Source of the DNA: Sphingobacterium spiritivorum ATCC 33861
GTDB taxonomy: Bacteria > Bacteroidota > Bacteroidia > Sphingobacteriales > Sphingobacteriaceae
Assembly (NCBI RefSeq): GCF_000143765.1
Contig: NZ_GL379770.1
Coordinates: 2,196,903 to 2,260,902, forward strand
Direction: 5' to 3'
DNA: 64,000 bases
In this document: piece after piece, positions 54,482 through 63,286 of the stretch
Numbering within the stretch: position 1 is the stretch's first letter
Layout: every line of letters begins with the position of its first letter
The notes under the pieces: model-generated
What the model saw: the letters and a program-made list of their open reading frames with translations, nothing else
Database searches by the model: none
Told to the model about the DNA's origin: nothing
Translations under genes and position numbers: made by a program

Positions 54482-55357
54482 TTAAAAAAAAGGCAGGCAT
54501 CTAAAAGAAGACAGTATGTTCTGGCTATTTGTCTGCAGGTTTTTATCAGGCATATTTAGCGGAGCATACAGCGTAAACGGGCCGCCATTACTGGTGTACG
54601 GAAATCTCAGGCAATGGAGCGCCCCCTTATTAAGATGTATTTTATGGTGGCATTCGATAAATCTATCACCAAGCGGTCCATAGGCAGCCACAAAATCAAA
54701 TCCGCAGCATTCACACCTTATCCGGCCATTTCCTCTCTTCAATGCCTCTTCCTTAGCTCTTCGTACAATTGCTGGGTTTCGGCGCGTAAGTTCTTGCAAA
54801 ATATGCGCCCTGACAATCTTGTCACCCTCAGAACCTTCATACATATGTGCAGGCAAACGCCCGTATAAATTCTCTGAAGATAAAGAGTCACTGAAAAATC
54901 CGCCAAATAACTCCCATAGGTCTACCTTAACTTCATCTTCAGTGAGGTTTTCCCTATTTTCCAGATTAATAATCGGATTGGTTAAGCCGCGATTGGGTTT
55001 AAAGGAATTATAATATCCCGGATTGGGAATTGTCTGAATAGGTTTAGCCTTTGCTAGTAGCTTTACTTCGCGGCACCACCTGTGCTTTAGTGAGTTTTCA
55101 TCCACATGTATATCTTCCGAAACAGGAACTACTAAATGGGTTAAGTGGACAAGCCTGTTTCTCTGCCCGTTGATAAAGTTAGGCTTCTGAAACAAGACAA
55201 TCACTTCACCTGTTTTAGGCGTCTCCGCACTTCCCCGCATTTTTGTAGGCCAGTTCAAGTAAAAATTATTCCCAACTTTTGCGTTTTCATAAGCCCATCC
55301 TTCGCAGTTATTTCTTTTAACATTTTTTATCCACTTGATATCTTCCGCTACCTCCAT
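54482..55357 (-). CDS. HNH-type endonuclease-like protein with altered C-terminus
   Basis: 291 residues. The N-terminal part (about 1-90) has alternating Trp/hydrophobic strands (GNNFYLNWPTKM, GEVIVLFQKPNF, RLVHLTHLVVPV) that look like a PUA/EVE-like beta-barrel, a fold that reads modified bases; this is tentative. The HNH core has Cys215 and Cys218 in RCECCGFDF, the YG..G spacer and the catalytic ECHHKIHL at 235-242. The normal second half with its CxNCH zinc pair is missing; after HLNKG the sequence is unrelated to the family and stops 15 bp from repeat copy A. Remnants such as AVCSAKYA appear in another frame, suggesting frameshift decay. It follows the PHP-ATPase gene by 26 bp. Nuclease activity is doubtful. 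Confidence 0.7.
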   Translation of the reverse strand: MEVAEDIKWIKNVKRNNCEGWAYENAKVGNNFYLNWPTKMRGSAETPKTGEVIVLFQKPNFINGQRNRLVHLTHLVVPVSEDIHVDENSLKHRWCREVKLLAKAKPIQTIPNPGYYNSFKPNRGLTNPIINLENRENLTEDEVKVDLWELFGGFFSDSLSSENLYGRLPAHMYEGSEGDKIVRAHILQELTRRNPAIVRRAKEEALKRGNGRIRCECCGFDFVAAYGPLGDRFIECHHKIHLNKGALHCLRFPYTSNGGPFTLYAPLNMPDKNLQTNSQNILSSFRCLPFF

Positions 55358-55383
55358 AGTGACTGAATCATTTAGCTATAAGT

Positions 55384-58062
55384 CTATTTTAAATTGTAAA
55401 TCACCTGTCGCTTCTTAAAAGCCGTTTCACCGCCTTCTAAAATAACGCACGCCATACTGTTGGTCTTCCTGTTATCGATTGAGCCCCTGTCTACGATTGA
55501 GGTTTTCTCATTAGTACTTTTTAAAGGTACTATAAGTTCGGAATCTCCCAGCACCGCAATATTCGCATTATGGGTCACAATAATGACTTGACGGTGCTCT
55601 TTAATCCTTTTTAGGTTTTTTACTAGGGTCTTATATATAAACTCGCTGTCCAGATTGTCCTCCGGCTGGTCAATTATTAACGGACAGTTTCTTTTGGAAT
55701 ACAGTAAAAGGGTCAGTAAAATGGATTGCTGCTGGCCCATGGACAATTTAGAAAAGTCCCTCTCTATCACCGTCTTTGATTTATCGTCATTTGTTATGAT
55801 CTTCTTGATCTTAATAAATGGCTTATCTTTCACTACTAATCGTTCCAATTGGCCAAGTGTCTCCATATTTTTCAGGCGTGCGATAATATCCATGGCTTCC
55901 TCCTCCGAGAAAATCGGCTGCCCGCTGCCATTACGTAAAGCGGTAAATACGGTTACATCACTTTTGTGCAATGCTTTAATTAGGTCGAAATAGGAAATTT
56001 TTTCTACGATAAGATCCGCCTTTGGAACCTGTGCAGTTCTATAACCCATCACATTTTTGATCAGCGTTGCTAACTCGGTCGATAAGTTCTGCTTTTCTAT
56101 TCGTAGTTCAACTTCATAGTCAATAACTGATCCCTTTAAATTTCCATTTACCGTATAGATGAATTTATAACGCTCATTATACAGGTTGTCCAAATTAGTC
56201 TTTCGATCCCCTATAAGCGTCATCCTTTCCTTCACCAGTTCCTTATATTTAGTTTCCTTCTGTCTTAATTCTTTGAGCTTAGCATCAAAATCACTCACAT
56301 CTTTGGTTACTTTGCGTATAAAGGACATATCGAGCTTAATGCCCTGACCTTCGAGGACTATTCTTTTTTCTTCTATATTTTTTATGATATCGACCTCCTT
56401 GGCCTTCCATTTTTCAATTTCATTTTTCAGGCTTTGTTTAAAAGCAGTAGAGTCTAAAACGACTTTGGAAGACTGTTGACCGATAGAGGTAATGTAACCA
56501 TCCATAAGTGTTGAAACTGTACGGTACTCCTCTTTACCTACAATAATTTCAGACTCGGTAATTGAGTGGACGGCCTCTTTAAGGGAATCGGTGTTCAACC
56601 CATCGGTGATATTTTGTATATGTGTATCTAAATTTTCAAGCAGTTCGTTCCTTAAGGTCCGTTCATTCGCTATACCTTCTTCCAGCTCAACGACTTCCTT
56701 TACGTTATGGGTCTTCAATTGTGCCAATTGCCCCTTAGCGTTGGTAAATGCCTGTTCTATCCCAGGGATACGGTCTATTTCAAGTTTCAGACGTTCCCTT
56801 AATGTCTGATTTTGCAGCAGTTGATTTCTCAACTCTTCGTCTTCAAGCTCATAGGCGCTGGTATCGATAAAGTTATCAATGAATTTTAAAAGGATTTCGG
56901 GGTCTTTACCGCATTTTTGTATCGTAGCTGCAGTTTCTCCCTGTCCGAAACTTTCAATTGTAATTTGCTGGATACCATGTTGCGGATCAGAAAAATTGAT
57001 GGCACTATTGTACTTTTGCTTTTGGAATTCTAGTATCTGGCCTGCTTCGTCCTGATAAAATAACTTAATGGTATCTGGCCAAACCTCGTTATCGATGATG
57101 TCTTCCCTTGTTGGATTACCAGTAACAGCCCGTATACACTCTAATATAGTCGATTTTCCTGTGCCTCGCCCTCCGATCAGGCTGTTGAAATTATCACTGA
57201 AATGGATATGGTTCTTATCAAGGATACCGCCCTCAAAACTGATTCCAAGGAACTTCGGAAAAGATGTGGGAATACTTTCTTCGATCCGTACCCTCGCATT
57301 TGCGTCCAGAAAAGCAACCCTGAAGGAATTAAAGTCCAGGGAATCCAGTTTCAGTCTTGTTAGTTTCTTATTACCACTCAGGTTCTTTCCTAATGCTATT
57401 AGCGTATGAGCGTCAGAAGACATGATTTTTGCGATATTATATGAATTATCTTCATTAAAAGCTTCAACTCTAGCTCTGAACAAACGCTTCCTGTCTGGGT
57501 TTTCATCAAGTTCGGTAAACCAGTTTTCTGCGTTTTTGTTGGATATTTCCAGCCCGTAGAGTAAATCATGTTTCAGGATGGCTTCCTTAAAAGGTGTATA
57601 ACCTGCTGTATAATTCTCAAAGCCAGCATCAATATCAATATGGGCTGCAATCCCGAAGCCACCATATTTACGCGCAGTATCCAAAGCCGCTGTGATGGTG
57701 GTATCACACTGCTTCTTATCCACTGAAATTGTTAGCTCACCATAAAAAGATCTGATTTGCTCATAAGTTTCAAAATAAACCAGAAAATGCCCTTGACTGG
57801 TGGACAGCTCAATACCCGGCACAACCAGAATGTTTTTCCCTTGTGCGTGATCTAATGCAGCTGGTATATTTCCAATTTCATTATGGTCTGTTATGCTAAT
57901 GACTGCGATATTCTCTTTTATCGCTTCATCGATAATATTGGCTGGAGTCATTTGCGTATCAGTTACATCATATGAGGCAAAAGGGCCATATGAATGAATA
58001 TGCAGGTCGGCTCTATAAAATTTAGCGCCATTCTCAATGGAAAGTAAATCAGTAAGGTGCAT
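55384..58062 (-). CDS. PHP-domain SMC-like ATPase (TrlF-like), candidate defence protein
   Basis: 892 residues. An N-terminal PHP phosphoesterase domain (about 15-230) has intact metal-binding motifs: ADLHIHSYG (His21, His23), ITDHNEIG (Asp59, His60), GIELS (Glu85), AAHID (His141) and SSDAHT (Asp217, His219). It is followed by an SMC/RecN-like ATPase: Walker A GGRGTGKST (297-305), a long coiled-coil middle (about 440-640), signature LSMGQQQS (from 773), Walker B CPLIIDQPEDNLD (793-805) and the H-loop VTHNAN. I recall this architecture being named TrlF family in public annotation and occurring in defence islands; I could not verify that. Probable role: ATP-gated nuclease or phosphoesterase sensing DNA or RNA ends. 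It has its own promoter and is cotranscribed with the HNH gene. Confidence 0.85.
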   Translation of the reverse strand: MHLTDLLSIENGAKFYRADLHIHSYGPFASYDVTDTQMTPANIIDEAIKENIAVISITDHNEIGNIPAALDHAQGKNILVVPGIELSTSQGHFLVYFETYEQIRSFYGELTISVDKKQCDTTITAALDTARKYGGFGIAAHIDIDAGFENYTAGYTPFKEAILKHDLLYGLEISNKNAENWFTELDENPDRKRLFRARVEAFNEDNSYNIAKIMSSDAHTLIALGKNLSGNKKLTRLKLDSLDFNSFRVAFLDANARVRIEESIPTSFPKFLGISFEGGILDKNHIHFSDNFNSLIGGRGTGKSTILECIRAVTGNPTREDIIDNEVWPDTIKLFYQDEAGQILEFQKQKYNSAINFSDPQHGIQQITIESFGQGETAATIQKCGKDPEILLKFIDNFIDTSAYELEDEELRNQLLQNQTLRERLKLEIDRIPGIEQAFTNAKGQLAQLKTHNVKEVVELEEGIANERTLRNELLENLDTHIQNITDGLNTDSLKEAVHSITESEIIVGKEEYRTVSTLMDGYITSIGQQSSKVVLDSTAFKQSLKNEIEKWKAKEVDIIKNIEEKRIVLEGQGIKLDMSFIRKVTKDVSDFDAKLKELRQKETKYKELVKERMTLIGDRKTNLDNLYNERYKFIYTVNGNLKGSVIDYEVELRIEKQNLSTELATLIKNVMGYRTAQVPKADLIVEKISYFDLIKALHKSDVTVFTALRNGSGQPIFSEEEAMDIIARLKNMETLGQLERLVVKDKPFIKIKKIITNDDKSKTVIERDFSKLSMGQQQSILLTLLLYSKRNCPLIIDQPEDNLDSEFIYKTLVKNLKRIKEHRQVIIVTHNANIAVLGDSELIVPLKSTNEKTSIVDRGSIDNRKTNSMACVILEGGETAFKKRQVIYNLK

Positions 58063-58092
58063 CGGCTAATAGTGGTATTAATTGTTGTATTT

Positions 58093-58123
58093 CAAATATA
58101 ACAAGGTTCTACTCTAAAGTAAA
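58093..58123 (-). promoter_or_regulatory. Promoter of the PHP-ATPase/HNH unit
   Basis: On the minus strand TTTA (58120-58123), exactly 19 nt, then TATATTTG (58093-58100), a perfect -7 box, about 30 bp before the ATG. It lies between the gene and repeat copy B, so the two-gene module carries its own promoter. Confidence 0.6.
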
Positions 58124-58182
58124 AAATTTTTATGCCTTTCTAAAGAAATATTACAATGTTAGATCCATTACCGTACTCACTC

Positions 58183-58436
58183 AAGGAGACACTTAGTAGA
58201 AAGCGCCTACTTTTTTTACATACATAAAAACTGTTAAAGCATATTCAATTAGAGCTCGAAAATTTTAACAAAATTTTTGAATCTTTCGTTATCAATGACG
58301 CAAAAAATGAGGTTTGTAACCACTCTCCTACCGTTTTTCCAGAGTTCGATTTCTACTTAAGGATTCGGCATCCAAGCTACATGGATCGAAGCTGTAGTAT
58401 TTGGCCATCAAATATAAAAAATCTAAAATAGTAACC
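58183..58436. repeat. Direct repeat copy B (inner attachment-site region)
   Basis: Second copy of the segment at 54202-54467. It begins with aaggagacactt (58183-58194); the terminator stem is lost because the right arm differs, while the gene portion at its right end is intact. It separates the PHP-ATPase module from the recombinase operon. Confidence 0.85.
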
Positions 58437-58522
58437 GTCTCTTCCTCATTTACATGAATTCCATTTTTAGCTAATATCGCCATAGCTTTATTAATGGAGA
58501 TCTTTTTTTCTATATAATTCAT
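58328..58522 (-). CDS. Small protein encoded behind the serine recombinase
   Basis: 64 residues, mostly helical: INKAMAILAKNGIHVNEEET and ILDFLYLMAKYYSFDP. Small proteins of this type (a 'KNGI.v...EA..ILDFLY.LAK' pattern) are frequent beside recombinases in Bacteroidota; I know of no assigned function. Its start overlaps the stop of the 71-residue gene upstream by 4 bp (ATGA), a sign of coupled translation, and its C-terminal half lies in repeat copy B. A directionality or accessory factor is conceivable but not shown. Confidence 0.65.
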   Translation of the reverse strand: MNYIEKKISINKAMAILAKNGIHVNEEETVTILDFLYLMAKYYSFDPCSLDAESLSRNRTLEKR

Positions 58523-58734
58523 GGCTGCTGTATTTGGGATATTTTTGGCAGCAATATTTTTGATAAGGCACTGTCAAGATGCAAGGATACACTTCTCTTC
58601 TGCAAGTCAAATCTATTAGGTGGTATTAGGCTGACCAAATGCATCTTATCTGCAGTTTCTAAATGTTTAAATACTTGAAAAACATCTATGAACGAAACTG
58701 ACATCAACTCACGATGCTTCTTATAGTTTTCCAA
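58519..58734 (-). CDS. Small protein of the recombinase operon
   Basis: 71 residues, MENYKKHRELMSVSFIDVFQ at the start, then FKHLETADKMHLVSLIPPNR and a hydrophobic C-terminal part. Not recognised. It lies 24 bp after the recombinase stop and overlaps the next small gene by 4 bp, so it is probably real and part of the same transcript. The position suggests an accessory to integration or excision; this is inference. Confidence 0.5.
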   Translation of the reverse strand: MENYKKHRELMSVSFIDVFQVFKHLETADKMHLVSLIPPNRFDLQKRSVSLHLDSALSKILLPKISQIQQP

Positions 58735-58758
58735 TTTAGTATTAACATTTGAAAGTTC

Positions 58759-59991
58759 TCATTTAATACTTTGAGAATTGATTTGATATTCCATTTTAAT
58801 AGCGTAGTAGTCATCATTTCCTAACACAGAAGCTACAAATAGTTTTCTTGCCTGGGAAAGTAGCAACCCCTGATCCCTTAATCTTCGAACTAGCATGTTG
58901 CGTTCCTGTATATCTTCTGCTTGCTGTATATTTATATTACAATCCTCCAGAATACTACTAAATAGTTCAGTCACGTTTTTAGAAAGCTGCAGGCTCTGAA
59001 GTTCGCTACAATAAGCGTCGTTAAGAGTCAACGCATTTACTCTTGTCTTACATTTAGCATTACAATGGTAATAAGGATATCTTTTTGTTTTGCCTTTAGA
59101 GAAGCTGCCACAAAGCCTTTTGTAGCAAATAGGACATAGAAGAAAACTTTTCAGATAAAAAGTTTCATTCAATTCATTAGTTTTAGACGTAACTATTCTT
59201 TTTCTAGTAATAATACGCTGAACCTCATTAAACAATACTTCAGAAATCAAGGGATCATGAATTCCTTTAACCATTTGCTGCTCTTTTGAAGAAATCTTTA
59301 TTGATATAAGGCCACAATATGTCGGATTGCGTATAATTCTAAAAAAATGTGAGCGCGAACATTTTAAACCTTTTGCATCAGCTATCTTTCGGATATGATC
59401 TATCTTATTGTTATTCTTGGCTAGTTGACGAAAGACCCACTTTATTATATTCGCTTCGGGCTGTTTAGGAACAATTATTTTCCTTCCATCAAAACCGTTC
59501 ATATTGATGTAACCTAATGGCGCCTTTCCAGGAAATCTTCCCATTTGTTTTGCGCGACGAATTCCATTTGCTGTATTCATGGCCCTTCTACTGTTCTCCG
59601 CTTCCGGTACAGATAGATAGACTGCTAACATAACTGTACTTTCAGGAACAGAAAGATCTATTGGTTGGTCGATCGCTATAGGTGTTGAATTATATTTACG
59701 TAACAAGCCTATCATTTCATAAGCATATTCTATATTCCGACTGAATCGATCCCATTTAATAAAGAGTATGTTCTTATCTTCTCTTGGCTTCTGCTTGACT
59801 ATTGCAAGCAACTTTTTCCATTCTGGCCGATTAAAATCTTTTGCCGAATGATCTTCTCTGTAAACACCTAGAACTTTTATATGATTATAATCACAGTATT
59901 TCAGTAATCTATCCTCTTGTTCCGGCAAAGAGTATCCCTTTTTCTTTTGTTCGTCTGTGCTTACACGGACGTATAGATAGGCTGTTTTCAT
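58759..59991 (-). CDS. Large serine recombinase/integrase
   Basis: 410 residues. Resolvase catalytic domain (about 1-145) with nucleophile Ser11 in YVRVSTDEQ and the arginine motif KWDRFSRN; then a recombinase DNA-binding domain (about 155-265; GRFPGKAPLGYINMNG) and a zinc ribbon (CPICYKRLCGS and YYHCNAKCK, about 285-320). It is shorter than typical large serine integrases (450-550) but has all catalytic parts. It is the first gene of a three-gene operon next to repeat copy B, the arrangement expected of an integrase beside its att site. Predicted to insert the island at the 3' side of ssrA. Confidence 0.9.
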   Translation of the reverse strand: MKTAYLYVRVSTDEQKKKGYSLPEQEDRLLKYCDYNHIKVLGVYREDHSAKDFNRPEWKKLLAIVKQKPREDKNILFIKWDRFSRNIEYAYEMIGLLRKYNSTPIAIDQPIDLSVPESTVMLAVYLSVPEAENSRRAMNTANGIRRAKQMGRFPGKAPLGYINMNGFDGRKIIVPKQPEANIIKWVFRQLAKNNNKIDHIRKIADAKGLKCSRSHFFRIIRNPTYCGLISIKISSKEQQMVKGIHDPLISEVLFNEVQRIITRKRIVTSKTNELNETFYLKSFLLCPICYKRLCGSFSKGKTKRYPYYHCNAKCKTRVNALTLNDAYCSELQSLQLSKNVTELFSSILEDCNINIQQAEDIQERNMLVRRLRDQGLLLSQARKLFVASVLGNDDYYAIKMEYQINSQSIK

Positions 59992-60116
59992 ATGAATAAT
60001 GAATTCATTTAACTTGTTTACAACTAGTTGACTCTGCCAAGATTACATAAAAAGCAACAATTATTTGAATAATTTTATTCGAAAAATTATTCTAAAAGTT
60101 TTCTTAAATTCAAAAA

Positions 60117-60475
60117 ATGATAAATACGGAATTATGGATTAAGGTATATTTAGACAGGAGCGTGATGTCTGGAATAAAAAATAACTTTTCCAAGATCTAG
60201 CCGATATTATCTCAAATAACTAGAAATTTATATTAGTAAATTCAATTATCCATACTGGGAACATTTTTACCCGTATCAAAAACTATAGTGAAGAAGAACA
60301 GAAATTAGTTTAGGAAGACTTGGAACTCATAACCAACTTACCACAAAGTGAATTCCATGAAAAATATAATTATTTCAGTTCCTTTGTATAATGCTTTCAA
60401 GGTGGAGATTACGGTCATAGAGACTATGCAATTCGGAGGCAAATTGACCACTTTGAGTTAAACCATACAAACTAA
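60117..60475 (+). pseudogene. Decayed gene, unknown family
   Basis: Begins MINTELWIKVYLD, then must shift frame to QERDVWNKK, LFQDLADIIS, FILVNSIIHTGNIFTRIKNY, EDLELITNLPQSEFHEKY and GGDYGHRDYAIRRQIDHFEL, with four in-frame stops between these blocks. The protein-like composition across several blocks shows a former gene of about 115 codons. Family not recognised. Confidence 0.6.
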
Positions 60476-60691
60476 GTAAAAAATGAATTTGTAACTCCTA
60501 GGCGTATTATTCAAATGGTCAAAATTATCCGAATTGAATGGTCATCTTTTTTCAAATCAGGATGGTCAATGGTTTCAAAATCTCCAACAGGACAATAGTT
60601 GAATAAAAAAATGGAAGAAGCCTGCTCCTCAATTCGAAAGGATATGGTGAAAATTCACATTATTTTCTAAATTAGCATATCCCTAAAAGAA

Positions 60692-60723
60692 CTGTCAGCT
60701 GGCAAATTACAGCCAACTGACAG
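60692..60723 (-). terminator. Hairpin downstream of the DUF5623-like gene
   Basis: Arms ctgtcagctggc (60692-60703) and gccaactgacag (60712-60723), 11 of 12 pairs plus one mismatch, 8-nt loop, eight bases from the stop codon. On the minus strand it is followed by TTCTTTT. Confidence 0.7.
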
Positions 60724-60730
60724 ACTTTGC

Positions 60731-61924
60731 TTATGGAAAGATATTGGTCCTTTTTCTAAATTTAAGATTATTTGCATTACCCTTTATTACTGAATCGCCT
60801 AAAGCCTTCAATAGTAAAGACGTTCTATCTGACACATTCCAACTAAGCAAGATGTTCTTACATTTCACAAAAGTAGATTGATTTCCTCCCCATGGTGTAG
60901 ATCCATCATTAAAATAGAATACAGGATTATCTACATTCACTACATTTGTATCAGGATCAATCTGATGAACCTTACCGTTTTTATCTTTCATCCAAATTGG
61001 AATGTAATCCCTATTGAACAACACTTCCGCTCCATTCTCACAAAACCATTTTCCATATGGTAATGACAATCGCATAGGATGAAATTTTTTAATCTTTGAT
61101 TGATCCCTTGCAACCGTTATTTCCTCCCTAGCTAAAACAGCAGATCCGGCATCTTCATAGCAATAAATAAGATTATTTACGGTATCATGTGAGAGAAGGA
61201 TCGCTGGTTTTCTTTGGTTCTTTTTAAGATAGATCAAAGTACCCTTAGCAATTTGGCCTTTCACTTCTTTCAGCCCCTTGACCTTTTTGTTCAAAGGCCA
61301 ATTATGTATTGCTTTTAAAACTTGATCCAATCTTTTATTGAGGGAATGTATCGGCGAACAACTAGGATATGAATTTTTCAGCAGTTTTCTACAGACCTCG
61401 ACCAACTTTTCCAATTCCATTTTTCTCTTATCTGTTGGCCATGGATCAGAGGGGTAGTCGGTATCTCCATAATAGATTGTAAAATACAACTCATCCTTCA
61501 ATTCTGTTTTACTAGTGTATTCTAATTGTATCCAATCATCGAGAGTAGATTTAATAATTGAAACAGCTTTATGTCCTTTTTTATTAAATTCGAGTGAACT
61601 ATACAGTTCCTTCAAAACCCTTCCTAATTCCTGATGAATTTTAACAGGCACTTTAGCATTGGGTCTTCTTGCACCATTTGGACTACCCAACGTTTTGTAA
61701 GGAAATGTTAAAGGACGTGGTAAAGAATTTGTTACTTCCATTCTATTTCTTTTGTCCTTCTCTTTCGGCTGAAAACTATTTAATAAATTTCGAAAATTGG
61801 AATAGCCCTGTTCAATAGCGGACATATCCAGCGCTTGGTGATGAGGTATTCCCATCTGCTTTTTGATTTTCTTGGCGTTACGTTTAATTTTTTCTACTTC
61901 GCCCTCTTTTGTTTTTTGAGTCAT
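60731..61924 (-). CDS. DUF5623-like accessory protein
   Basis: 397 residues, no signal or membrane segment. The N-terminal helices (AKKIKKQMGIPHHQALDMSA and EQGYSNFRNLLNS) match a small module found at the start of many plasmid and island proteins. Residues about 80-200 (RRPNAKVPVKIHQELGRVLK, SIIKSTLDDWIQLEY, LYFTIYYGD) resemble DUF5623, as far as I remember it. The C-terminal half (about 215-397) contains beta-rich KGTLIYLKKNQRKPAILLSH and is not recognised. Function unknown; it sits alone in the island and ends at a hairpin. Typical cargo of mobile elements. Confidence 0.6.
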   Translation of the reverse strand: MTQKTKEGEVEKIKRNAKKIKKQMGIPHHQALDMSAIEQGYSNFRNLLNSFQPKEKDKRNRMEVTNSLPRPLTFPYKTLGSPNGARRPNAKVPVKIHQELGRVLKELYSSLEFNKKGHKAVSIIKSTLDDWIQLEYTSKTELKDELYFTIYYGDTDYPSDPWPTDKRKMELEKLVEVCRKLLKNSYPSCSPIHSLNKRLDQVLKAIHNWPLNKKVKGLKEVKGQIAKGTLIYLKKNQRKPAILLSHDTVNNLIYCYEDAGSAVLAREEITVARDQSKIKKFHPMRLSLPYGKWFCENGAEVLFNRDYIPIWMKDKNGKVHQIDPDTNVVNVDNPVFYFNDGSTPWGGNQSTFVKCKNILLSWNVSDRTSLLLKALGDSVIKGNANNLKFRKRTNIFP

Positions 61925-62329
61925 CGTTCCTCCAAACTCTCGAAGAAAAACGTCACCTGTCTACCGTTCTCCGTAACGAGAAATTGGGTTACGAATCAGA
62001 TTGATGAGGCGGTGCCGAAACAGCTTAGCTTAAGACAAGTGGCAAGCTTCCGCTAAAAGCTCTACTCAAAGATCAAAAAAATCAATTAAAATTCAAATAG
62101 GGTAAGTAATTTTATCAGAAAATAATTAATTCAAAGATTCATCATAATTTGTTTTGCATATATATATTCGAGACTATAGACATTGAGACCATGCTATTCC
62201 TAAGCGGAGCACCTTACCCCTTTTCATGTAGTCAGAAAATAAAGAATTAATAGTACATTTAATTGGAAAGAAAGCATTAATTTTATTAAATAAAAGACAC
62301 TGTCTTAACCATCCAAAATAATAATTACC
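61925..62329. other. Gene-free region between divergent island genes
   Basis: AT-rich, about 400 bp, presumably containing both promoters. I see no consensus promoter pair, repeat or RNA structure that I can support. Confidence 0.4.
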
Positions 62330-63247
62330 ATGACTGAACCTATTGGCCAACATATAGTACCCAGAGTTTATTTAAAGAACTTTTCAACATCAATCAAGAA
62401 AAAGGATTATTTCGTGGATGTCTTTTATAAAAAGCAAAAAGGCATTAATATACCGAGGGTCAACATCAAAAATATTTGTAAAATCAATGAATTTTACACA
62501 TTCGACCACTCACCTTCTGAAATAGATAAAAGGTGGTTGGAAAAATATTATGCAAATAATATTGAAAGCCATTACAACAGTATTTACAATTTGCTAATTG
62601 ATGAAAAGACAGAAGAAATAACACCAGAAATCAAGAATAAAATTCTTCGCCATATAATCTCCCAAGAATTAAGAACTCCTAAAATAGCTCAAGCATTAAA
62701 TAGTTTGACGGATAGAACTATCGATTATGTATTCAATTCCCATGAACAATTAGGTACTGAAAAAAAATTATATACAGAAGACGGAAAACTAGCATACGAT
62801 TGGTCTGAGAAAAGCATAGATGAAGCTAAAACCAAAAATAGAAATGAAAACAGACAAATTTCCAATATCGAATGTATATCAAGATTAAGAGGGCTAGTAA
62901 AGTTGAAATTTTCCTATCATATTATGGTCGTTAAATACAATAGCCCCATAGGCTTAATCTCAAGTGACCGTCCCGTTTACACCTCGGAACCGCTATATTC
63001 TCCCTCTTGTAGGATATCGCTACCAATTGACAAATACCACATGATAAATTTGTACCCCTTTATAGAAGATACAGACCAAAATATTATATTAAGAATTGAG
63101 CATGGGAAAGTTGCTTCCGAACAAGCTGTCAGAATTCTTAATATCTCTCAATTGGAAAGAGCAGAGCATTTCGTTTACGGAGAAAAAAACGACATTTTAA
63201 AAACGATACAAGATTTGGATTTCCTAGAAAAAAAACAGAAACAGTGA
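62330..63247 (+). CDS. DUF4238 domain-containing protein
   Basis: 305-residue cytoplasmic protein. The DUF4238 hallmarks are visible: PIGQHIVPRVYLKNFS at the N-terminus, NICKINEFYTFD, the RWLEKYYANNIESHYNSIY helix and, later, VKYNSPIGLISSDRPVYTSE. The family is widespread in accessory DNA and of unknown biochemical function; some members lie in defence islands, which does not prove a defence role. Strongly AT-rich. It converges on the next gene with a 39-bp gap. Confidence 0.8.
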   Translation: MTEPIGQHIVPRVYLKNFSTSIKKKDYFVDVFYKKQKGINIPRVNIKNICKINEFYTFDHSPSEIDKRWLEKYYANNIESHYNSIYNLLIDEKTEEITPEIKNKILRHIISQELRTPKIAQALNSLTDRTIDYVFNSHEQLGTEKKLYTEDGKLAYDWSEKSIDEAKTKNRNENRQISNIECISRLRGLVKLKFSYHIMVVKYNSPIGLISSDRPVYTSEPLYSPSCRISLPIDKYHMINLYPFIEDTDQNIILRIEHGKVASEQAVRILNISQLERAEHFVYGEKNDILKTIQDLDFLEKKQKQ

Positions 63248-63286
63248 TACTTTCTTACTCTAATATATTCTTTAATAACAAAAAAG

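Larger units (their letters stand above)
59992..60730. other. Low-gene stretch with decayed coding sequence
   Basis: No intact gene. It contains the pseudogene at 60117-60475 and, from about 60480 to 60660, more degenerate coding-like sequence (for example LNGHLF and GQWFQNLQQDN in one frame, interrupted by stops). A terminator hairpin closes the stretch. Confidence 0.6.
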
